NCBI GenBank assembly: GCA_030695805.1
Contig: JAUYPG010000063.1
Span: 1-7,723, forward strand
DNA length: 7,723 nt
Origin: Nanobdellota archaeon
Lineage (GTDB): Bacteria; Patescibacteriota; Minisyncoccia; UBA6257; GWB1-50-10
Direction: 5' to 3'
The notes beneath the pieces were generated by a model, which saw only the letters and a list, made by a program, of their open reading frames with translations, did not search any database and was not told the DNA's origin. A program made the position numbers and the translations under genes. Position 1 is the first letter of the stretch. The number at the start of each line of letters is the position of its first letter. Shown one piece after another: positions 3,750-7,723 of this stretch.

Positions 3750-5675
3750 CTACCCAATCCACCTGTCGTACCACAAAGAAAGAGTAACAAGCGTCCAGAT
3801 GCGGAAGGTGTGGTCTGCCTTGCCCGCCTGGTGCTCGGAAATAAGTTTTTGAACCGAAGCGTAATCAAAGAAACCGCGCTCGCGAATCTTTGAATTAAAA
3901 ATAATATCCGTAAACTCTTTCGCGGTCGCGGGGCCTCGAAGCCACTCTTTGACCGGTGCGCCAAACCCCTGTTTCTTCCGGTCAATAATCTCGTCGGGGA
4001 TAATGCCGCGCACCGCCTGTTTTAAAATGTACTTCGTTGTTTTATTTTTCAGTTTCAACGCTTCGGGAATCTGAAAGGCAAGCTCGACGAGGCGATGGTC
4101 CAAAAATGGCACGCGCGTCTCAATGGAGTGCGCCATCGCCATCTTGTCTACGCGCGCGAGGAGGAATTCGGGGAGGCGTATTTTCAAATCAATATAAGTC
4201 ATTCGGGTAAGCATATCCGCTTCTGGCAAGGCGCGGTCAACTTCGTTATAGAGATTTTTGATAACCTCATAGCTCGCGCCGTTTTTTGAAAACGCTACCG
4301 CAAGTCCCCAGTAGGGCTCCTGTCCGCGCATAAGGCGTTCAACATACGGATTGGAAGAAAAGAAGGGCGTGGCAAGACGAGAAAGAGGAGAGAAGCGACG
4401 ATACGCGCGGTATGAAGAAAGAAATTTGGGGTATTGATCATACCCGGCGAATATCTCGTCCGCCCCTTCTCCGACTTGGGCTACGATGACTCCAGAATCC
4501 CGCGTGAGTTTGGAGAGATAATATACAAGAAATGAAATAAAATCCGCCTGCGGGTCGTCCGCGTGCAGAGCAAACTCCGGCAAAAATGAAAGCAAGTCCT
4601 CTCGCCCAGCAAGCGTCTCGTGCCGCTTCGCTCCCAAAAGTTCCGCTGTCTTTCGTGAATATTCAAACTCGTTGTATTTTACTCCAAAATCCTTTACTCC
4701 GATGGAGAATGTTTCAACGGGCGAGCCGAGCGCCCGCGACATAAGGGAGGCATTTGTCGAAGAATCAATTCCGCCGGAAAGAAAACATCCGAAAGGAACG
4801 TCCGAAACCATCTGCATTCGTATAGAGTCCTCCAAAATCCGCCTCGTCTCGGAAACAAAGTATTTTTCCTGTTCTTCTAAACTTACAACTTTTCCTTCGA
4901 CCCCGAGCTCAGGACCGAGGGGCAACTTACAACTTTCAACTTGTACCGGATTCCAATATTCTTGAATGTTCATCCACCCATCCCCATCAATCGTAAGGTA
5001 ATGCGCCGCGGGCAATTTTTTTACTCCTCGAAAAAGCGTATGGGGCGCGGGCACGCACCCGAAAGTAAGGTAAAGAGGAACGCTCTCCTCATTTAATTCT
5101 TTCTTAAATGAAGGATGAGCTAAAATCGCCTTAATCTCCGAACCAAAAAGAAAAACCCCGTTTTCAAAAGAATAATAAAATGGCTTGATGCCAACATGGT
5201 CTCGCGCCGCAAAAAGAATTTTATTTTTCTCATCCCAAATCGCAAAGGCGAACATTCCGTTAAATTTTTTCACGCACTCCGCTCCATATTCCGCGTATGC
5301 CGCGAGAATGACTTCTGTATCGGACTCCGAGCGAAATACGCACCCTTTCTTTCGTAGTTCCTCCCGCAGTTCCTTAAAGTTGTAAATCTCCCCGTTAAAG
5401 GTAATTATTAATTCTTGATCTCTTCGAGCCCGATGGCTCTCAGAGCCGAGGGCCTTGATCCTTAATCCTCGGTAGGTCATTGGTTGCGCTCCCGCCTCCG
5501 TGAGATCAATAATCGCGAGCCGTCGGTGCCCAAGCCCCACGCGTCCGTCCGGAGAAATATAAATCCCCGCGCTGTCCGGCCCGCGGTAGGAGAGGGTATC
5601 CCTCATACGAATCAAATCACTCTCCAATACAGGGGTACCTCCGCGCGTGTCGTATATGCCTGTGATGCCACACAT
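3750..5675 (-). CDS. asnB: Asparagine synthetase, glutamine-hydrolysing
   Basis: This cytoplasmic enzyme amidates aspartate, or in polysaccharide loci possibly a sugar acid, using glutamine and ATP. The N-terminal class II glutaminase begins MCGITGIYD with the nucleophile Cys2, RGPDSAG (31-37), the glutamine-binding arginine region HRRLAIID (50-57), NGEIYN (94-99) and SESDTE (116-121). The C-terminal synthetase has the ATP PP-loop LSGGIDSS (299-306), GEGADEIFAGY, and the conserved LLARVDKMAMAHSIETRVPF region. The length is 641 residues against about 554 for E. coli AsnB. Part of the excess is two repeat-encoded insertions, residues about 70-90 before ITFNGE and about 244-265 in the interdomain linker, both in surface loops by position. 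The start ATG 5675 gives Cys2 directly, as the family requires. The C-terminus is complete. Confidence 0.94.
   Translation of the reverse strand: MCGITGIYDTRGGTPVLESDLIRMRDTLSYRGPDSAGIYISPDGRVGLGHRRLAIIDLTEAGAQPMTYRGLRIKALGSESHRARRDQELIITFNGEIYNFKELREELRKKGCVFRSESDTEVILAAYAEYGAECVKKFNGMFAFAIWDEKNKILFAARDHVGIKPFYYSFENGVFLFGSEIKAILAHPSFKKELNEESVPLYLTFGCVPAPHTLFRGVKKLPAAHYLTIDGDGWMNIQEYWNPVQVESCKLPLGPELGVEGKVVSLEEQEKYFVSETRRILEDSIRMQMVSDVPFGCFLSGGIDSSTNASLMSRALGSPVETFSIGVKDFGVKYNEFEYSRKTAELLGAKRHETLAGREDLLSFLPEFALHADDPQADFISFLVYYLSKLTRDSGVIVAQVGEGADEIFAGYDQYPKFLSSYRAYRRFSPLSRLATPFFSSNPYVERLMRGQEPYWGLAVAFSKNGASYEVIKNLYNEVDRALPEADMLTRMTYIDLKIRLPEFLLARVDKMAMAHSIETRVPFLDHRLVELAFQIPEALKLKNKTTKYILKQAVRGIIPDEIIDRKKQGFGAPVKEWLRGPATAKEFTDIIFNSKIRERGFFDYASVQKLISEHQAGKADHTFRIWTLVTLSLWYDRWIG
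4881..4945. repeat. In-frame composite element 2 in asnB: heptamers around a hairpin
   Basis: On the plus strand ACTTACA ACTTTTC (4881-4894) and ACTTACA ACTTTCA ACTTGTA (4925-4945) are 7-base units flanking a core. The core starts CTTCGACCCCGAGCTCAGG, and its CCCC (4901-4904) and GGGG (4919-4922) pair. The minus-strand reading CCTGAGCTCGGGGTCGAAGG (4894-4913) is the 3722-3740 repeat with a small insertion. The element encodes residues about 244-265 of AsnB without breaking the frame. Confidence 0.78.
5408..5468. repeat. In-frame composite element 1 in asnB: heptamers around a hairpin
   Basis: The 7-base units TTAATTC TTGATCT (5408-5421) and TTGATCC TTAATCC (5455-5468) flank a hairpin core that begins CTTCGAGCCC, like element 2. 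The core has GCCC (5428-5431) pairing with GGGC (5450-5453) and an inner GGCTC-TCA-GAGCC (5435-5447). It encodes AsnB residues about 70-90. By alignment from memory, N94 sits about 17 residues further on than its E. coli counterpart relative to R52. Confidence 0.78.
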
Positions 5676-5680
5676 ACACT

Positions 5681-5712
5681 AAAGAATAAAGAATTAGGAA
5701 TAAAGAATAAAG
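5681..5712. repeat. Heptamer tandem array (TAAAGAA-type), four units
   Basis: AAAGAAT, AAAGAAT, TAGGAAT and AAAGAAT (5681-5708) are followed by a partial unit AAAG. Unit three is the variant one, as in the 543-573 array. It fills the gap between the divergent asnB and DUF4258 genes, so it lies in the upstream region of both. Confidence 0.8.
5683..5688 (-). promoter_or_regulatory. Candidate -10 for asnB within the heptamer array
   Basis: The minus strand reads TATTCT (4 of 6 matches to TATAAT). It is placed so that transcription would start one base before the asnB ATG at 5675. The hexamer is formed by the heptamer repeat itself, so alternative copies occur every seven bases. No good -35 is evident. 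The call is weak. Confidence 0.3.
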
Positions 5713-5736
5713 GGTTTGGTTAGAAGAGGTCTGGAG

Positions 5737-5742
5737 TATAAT
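5737..5742 (+). promoter_or_regulatory. TATAAT promoter giving a leaderless DUF4258 mRNA
   Basis: A perfect TATAAT ends six bases before ATG 5749, so the predicted transcription start is the A of the ATG itself. The upstream TTGGTT (5716-5721) at 15 bases is only a fair -35. This placement argues against the TTG at 5716 as the translation start, since that codon would not be transcribed. Confidence 0.6.
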
Positions 5743-5748
5743 AAACAA

Positions 5749-6036
5749 ATGGAAAAAGAAATTTTTTACTCTCCCCACCTTGAGTTTAGGTTGAAATTGA
5801 GAAAAATTCCTCGCGTATTGCCGGAGAAAATTTTCGCTTCATCCTCCGAGCATTATTTCGATAGAGAAACGGGGCTTTTTATTGCCATTGGGCGGTCAGT
5901 GTATAGAAAGAAACGGCGTGATGTCGCAGTAGTGTACAAAGAAGCAGGAAATGATATACTGCTCGTAACAATTCATCCACTGAAACCTGGACAAAAGGAA
6001 AATCGGGTTCAGGCGGGCAGGTGGCAAAAAATATGA
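5749..6036 (+). CDS. DUF4258-like small protein, putative toxin of a TA-type pair
   Basis: The 95-residue protein resembles the DUF4258 family. It has an N-terminal histidine and arginine-rich helix (PHLEFRLKLRKIP, residues 9-21), YFDRETG (36-42), a basic strand with RKKRRDVAVVYKE (53-65), and the closing motifs VTIHPLK (73-79) and GRW (90-92). It is strongly basic. The start is set at 5749 because TATAAT ends six bases upstream. Its TGA stop overlaps the ATG of the next gene (ATGA), so the two are translationally coupled. Small DUF4258 genes next to DUF2283 genes look like toxin-antitoxin modules. Toxicity is inferred from this layout and the fold family, and the sequence alone does not prove it. 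A housekeeping function remains possible. Confidence 0.72.
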   Translation: MEKEIFYSPHLEFRLKLRKIPRVLPEKIFASSSEHYFDRETGLFIAIGRSVYRKKRRDVAVVYKEAGNDILLVTIHPLKPGQKENRVQAGRWQKI

Positions 6037-6263
6037 AAAAATCAGCGAAAAAACAATTTGTACACTATGACGCGAAAAGCGATGTTTTATATTTCGGTGT
6101 GAAACGAGGAGCGGAAGAGGAGTTTGTTGAAATAGCGCCCGGCATTGTGGCAGAACTTGATGGAGAAGGACTGGTCATTGGCGTTGAGGTTTTGAATGCC
6201 TCGGGCGTTTTTCGGCCAGTTGCAAAATCAATTGAACTCCGGGCAATGAGCACGGCGCGCTAA
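6033..6263 (+). CDS. DUF2283 family small protein, putative partner/antitoxin
   Basis: The 76-residue protein matches the DUF2283 pattern: an N-terminal HYDAKSDVLYFGV strand (11-23), EEFVEIAPGIVAELDGEG (29-46), and LVIGVEVLNAS (47-57), the family's hallmark ending in NAS. The start is ATG 6033, which overlaps the preceding stop by four bases. AGGTGG (6019-6024) eight bases upstream can act as Shine-Dalgarno, which makes the in-frame GTG 6021 less likely because it falls inside that site. The protein is acidic in the middle, in contrast to its basic partner, which fits complex formation. The role is inferred from the pairing. The family itself is of unknown function. Confidence 0.8.
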   Translation: MKKSAKKQFVHYDAKSDVLYFGVKRGAEEEFVEIAPGIVAELDGEGLVIGVEVLNASGVFRPVAKSIELRAMSTAR

Positions 6264-6285
6264 AACGTATAAAAAACTCAACGAA

Positions 6286-6315
6286 CTGTTTTTAGAGAAA
6301 ATAGATTGTTTTTTT
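6286..6315 (+). terminator. Weak candidate terminator after the DUF4258/DUF2283 pair
   Basis: CTGTTTT (6286-6292) pairs with AAAATAG (6298-6304), with one G-U pair, around a 5-base loop. A run of seven T (6309-6315) follows four bases later. The stem is AT-rich and weak, so it is only a candidate. The rest of 6264-6369 holds the next gene's promoter and nothing else I recognise. Confidence 0.3.
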
Positions 6316-6332
6316 GTAGCGTAGAAACTCCA

Positions 6333-6359
6333 TTGATTTCCTCGGCGCTCTGCGATACT
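6333..6359 (+). promoter_or_regulatory. Candidate promoter for the nucleotidyltransferase operon
   Basis: TTGATT (6333-6338), a 15-base spacer, and TGC-GATACT (6351-6359) form a fair extended -10 promoter. Transcription would begin about four bases before ATG 6370, too short a leader for a Shine-Dalgarno sequence. Confidence 0.4.
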
Positions 6360-6369
6360 CTTTTTACCA

Positions 6370-7068
6370 ATGAAAGCAGTCATCTTAGCGGGAGGATATG
6401 GAACCCGCCTCCGTCCCATAACCTACGAAATTCCGAAACCCTTGGTACCGGTAAAAAAGAAGCCGATTATCGGGCATCTTATTGATTTTTTCCACAAACA
6501 CGAAATAGAAAAGATTGGAATCCTCGCGGGCAAGATGCATGAAGGAGATTTTGAAAAATGGAGAAACGCCTGGAAGCATGAGATGCCAGACGAAAAGATA
6601 GAGATTTTTTACGAAGAGACGCCAAGAGGCACGTTCGGAGGAATGGAACTTCTGAAGGACTGGATAGGGAACGAAACCTTTGTGCTTACGAATGGAGACG
6701 AGTTAAAGGACTTTGACTTGAAGCGCTTGCAGGAGTTTCATGCTGAGCACGACGGCGTGGGAACAATCTGGATGGTGGAGGTTCCGAACGCGCATGAATA
6801 TGGAGTGCCGATTTTGAGCGGAAACAAAATTACGGAATTTTTGGAAAAACCGAAAAATCCTCCGTCAGATTTTATTAATTCCGGCCTCTATATATTTGAC
6901 CCTGAAATTTTTAACTACGCGGACTTTTCAAAAGAGCAGATTTCCACGGAGCGGGAAATTTTTCCCAAACTCGCGGCGGAAGGAAAGCTTTATGGGCATA
7001 AAATTGAAGGCCGTTGGTTTGATTGTGGCACGCTTGAGCGTTGGGAAAAGGCGATTAAGGAATGGTAG
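6370..7068 (+). CDS. Sugar-1-phosphate nucleotidyltransferase (NTP_transferase family)
   Basis: The 232-residue cytoplasmic enzyme probably activates a sugar-1-phosphate with an NTP to give a nucleotide sugar. It has the signature LAGGYGTRLRP (6-16), KPLVPV (23-28), the metal-binding aspartate in LTNGDE (106-111), FLEKP (157-161), NSGLYIF (170-176) and WFDCGTLERW (216-225). The length is typical of short mannose-1-phosphate guanylyltransferase or glucose-1-phosphate thymidylyltransferase-like proteins, without a left-handed-helix extension. The exact sugar and nucleotide cannot be told. It starts an operon in which the methyltransferase ATG follows only four bases after its stop. Together with wecB and asnB it suggests surface glycan synthesis. 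Confidence 0.9.
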   Translation: MKAVILAGGYGTRLRPITYEIPKPLVPVKKKPIIGHLIDFFHKHEIEKIGILAGKMHEGDFEKWRNAWKHEMPDEKIEIFYEETPRGTFGGMELLKDWIGNETFVLTNGDELKDFDLKRLQEFHAEHDGVGTIWMVEVPNAHEYGVPILSGNKITEFLEKPKNPPSDFINSGLYIFDPEIFNYADFSKEQISTEREIFPKLAAEGKLYGHKIEGRWFDCGTLERWEKAIKEW

Positions 7069-7072
7069 GCAC

Positions 7073-7615
7073 ATGGTCGCGGTCTTGCATAACATACGGA
7101 GCGTGTATAACGTCGGCTCTATATTTCGGACTGCGGACGCGGCAGGAATAGAAAAGGTGTATCTTTGCGGGGTAACGCCGACACCCATTGACCGCTTTGG
7201 GCGGGAGCGTCGGGACTTTCATAAGACCGCGCTCGGCGCGGAGAAAATCGTTCCATGGGAGTATGCGCCTTCCACGCTTCCGCTTCTTCGGCGATTGAAA
7301 AAAGAAGGGTATGGGATTGTCGCGGTGGAGCAGGATTCGCGGGCAGTTTCGATTTGGAAGCTCGGCTTCCAAAGGAAGCCGAGCTTCCAAGCGCCTCAAA
7401 AAGTCGTTCTTGTTTTTGGAGACGAGGTGCAAGGGCTCTCCGCCGCGATTCTGAAGCGGGCAGACCGGATTCTTGAGATACCCATGTTCGGAAAGAAGGA
7501 GTCGCTGAACGTGTCGGTCGCGTTTGGGATTGTGGCGTACCAGTTGCTGCGAGAATTTAGAATATATCCCGCCACAGCGGGACCCCGCTCGCGGCGGGGG
7601 AAAATAGAAGAATGA
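7073..7615 (+). CDS. SpoU/TrmH-family RNA 2'-O-ribose methyltransferase
   Basis: The 180-residue SPOUT methyltransferase transfers a methyl group from S-adenosylmethionine to a ribose 2'-OH of tRNA or rRNA. Motif 1 is NIRSVYNVGSIFRTADAAG (7-25), motif 2 is VLVFGDEVQGLS (112-123), and motif 3 is ILEIPMFGKKESLNVSVAFG (133-152), the SAM-binding knot. Motif 2 has GDE where the family usually has GNE. The start at ATG 7073 places NIRS at residue 7, as in related short proteins; AAGGA (7057-7061) may be its ribosome site. Residues about 94-107 (SIWKLGFQRKPSFQ) are encoded by a perfect palindrome and look inserted before motif 2. The last 16 residues, arginine- and glycine-rich, come from a second palindrome. 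The substrate RNA is unknown. The stop overlaps the next start (ATGA). Confidence 0.92.
   Translation: MVAVLHNIRSVYNVGSIFRTADAAGIEKVYLCGVTPTPIDRFGRERRDFHKTALGAEKIVPWEYAPSTLPLLRRLKKEGYGIVAVEQDSRAVSIWKLGFQRKPSFQAPQKVVLVFGDEVQGLSAAILKRADRILEIPMFGKKESLNVSVAFGIVAYQLLREFRIYPATAGPRSRRGKIEE
7354..7390. repeat. In-frame perfect 17-bp palindrome in the methyltransferase gene
   Basis: TTGGAAGCTCGGCTTCC (7354-7370), a loop of AAA, and the exact reverse complement (7374-7390) form the element. Each arm is itself a small hairpin (GGAAG-CTCGG-CTTCC), so it can fold as one 17-bp stem or two 5-bp stems. It is translated in frame. Confidence 0.88.
7568..7599. repeat. GC-rich double hairpin at the 3' end of the methyltransferase gene
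   Basis: Two tandem hairpins, CCCGC-CACA-GCGGG (7568-7581) and CCCCGC-TCGCG-GCGGGG (7583-7599), sit side by side. The arms also pair with each other: AGCGGG (7576-7581) with CCCGCT (7584-7589), and CCCGCC (7568-7573) with GGCGGG (7593-7598). The element is translated as the tail PATAGPRSRRGK. It is followed by AAAA on this strand, so it is not a standard terminator, and the next gene overlaps. Confidence 0.78.
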
Positions 7616-7723
7616 AAAAAATATCATGGGGCAAAGTATTGGTATGGGTTGTGATCGGCGGGGGGGCTCTTTATCTTTTCGCGTTTCTTTATATTTTATT
7701 TTTTGCCCGTGAGGCGAGTCCGG
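7612..7723 (+). CDS. N-terminus of a membrane or exported protein, 3' end outside window
   Basis: Thirty-seven codons are visible: MKKISWGKVLVWVVIGGG, then ALYLFAFLYILFFAREASP. A short lysine-rich start precedes a hydrophobic segment of about 23 residues (9-31), giving a signal anchor or first transmembrane helix with the charged side inside. The next residues, AREASP, might follow a signal cleavage, but no clear site can be chosen. ATG 7612 overlaps the methyltransferase TGA (ATGA), so the genes are coupled. The 7568-7599 hairpin lies just upstream and its G-run is the only Shine-Dalgarno-like sequence near. The family cannot be recognised from this fragment. Confidence 0.65.
   Translation, partial: MKKISWGKVLVWVVIGGGALYLFAFLYILFFAREASP

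Noticed and set aside
6004..6022. A CAGGCGGGCAGG match to part of the 2376-2386 repeat core
   Set aside because: Only about ten bases are shared, and they encode the family's normal C-terminal region of the DUF4258 protein before GRW, so chance is likely.
6264..6369. tRNA, riboswitch or small RNA in the gap before the nucleotidyltransferase gene
   Set aside because: No cloverleaf, conserved aptamer core or stable structure was found. The region is AT-rich with one weak hairpin and a promoter.
7568..7600. Intrinsic terminator after the methyltransferase gene
   Set aside because: The stable hairpins lie inside the coding sequence, are followed by AAAA, and the next gene overlaps the stop codon.
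7055..7627. A 190-residue open frame on the minus strand
   Set aside because: It is antisense to the methyltransferase, which has all three SPOUT motifs. The antisense product shows no family features, and the frame stays open because of high GC and the palindrome.

Overview
The window looks like accessory DNA from a bacterium with a small, streamlined genome, most likely a member of the Candidate Phyla Radiation (Patescibacteria, Parcubacteria-like). This is an inference from compact genes, starts with little or no Shine-Dalgarno sequence, and many short palindromes and simple repeats in and between genes. No marker gene fixes the lineage. TAA, TAG and TGA all end convincing genes, so the standard bacterial code fits and the TGA-as-glycine groups (Gracilibacteria, SR1) are unlikely.

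Layout. 1-545 (+) is the 3' part of a UDP-GlcNAc 2-epimerase gene (wecB). It converges on 549-2234 (-), a fusion of an alcohol-dehydrogenase-like N-terminus with a Gfo/Idh/MocA oxidoreductase. After a 240-base intergenic region rich in repeats comes a small ArsR-type regulator (2479-2751, +) and a free-standing B3/4 (PheRS-beta editing-like) domain protein (2772-3476, +). A HAD phosphatase gene broken after 31 codons (3567-3662) follows. asnB (3750-5675, -) encodes a glutamine-dependent asparagine synthetase lengthened by two repeat-encoded inserts. Divergent from it is a DUF4258/DUF2283 pair (5749-6263, +) that resembles a toxin-antitoxin operon. The last operon (6370-7723, +) holds a sugar nucleotidyltransferase, a SpoU/TrmH-family RNA methyltransferase and the start of a membrane protein.

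How the genes fit together. WecB, the sugar oxidoreductase, AsnB and the nucleotidyltransferase suggest a surface-polysaccharide locus: nucleotide-sugar activation, epimerisation, oxidation and amidation. Housekeeping and regulatory genes are interspersed.

The most unusual feature is a layer of small palindromic elements. At least six lie inside open reading frames and are read through in frame (WecB linker, oxidoreductase, AsnB twice, RNA methyltransferase twice). Several are built as two tandem hairpins whose arms also pair with each other. Others are embedded in arrays with a 7-base period (for example four units each at 543-570 and 5681-5708). These repeats also supply stop codons, C-terminal tails and possibly promoter hexamers to the genes they touch. 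The arrangement recalls the Rickettsia palindromic elements but differs in sequence and in its association with heptamer arrays.
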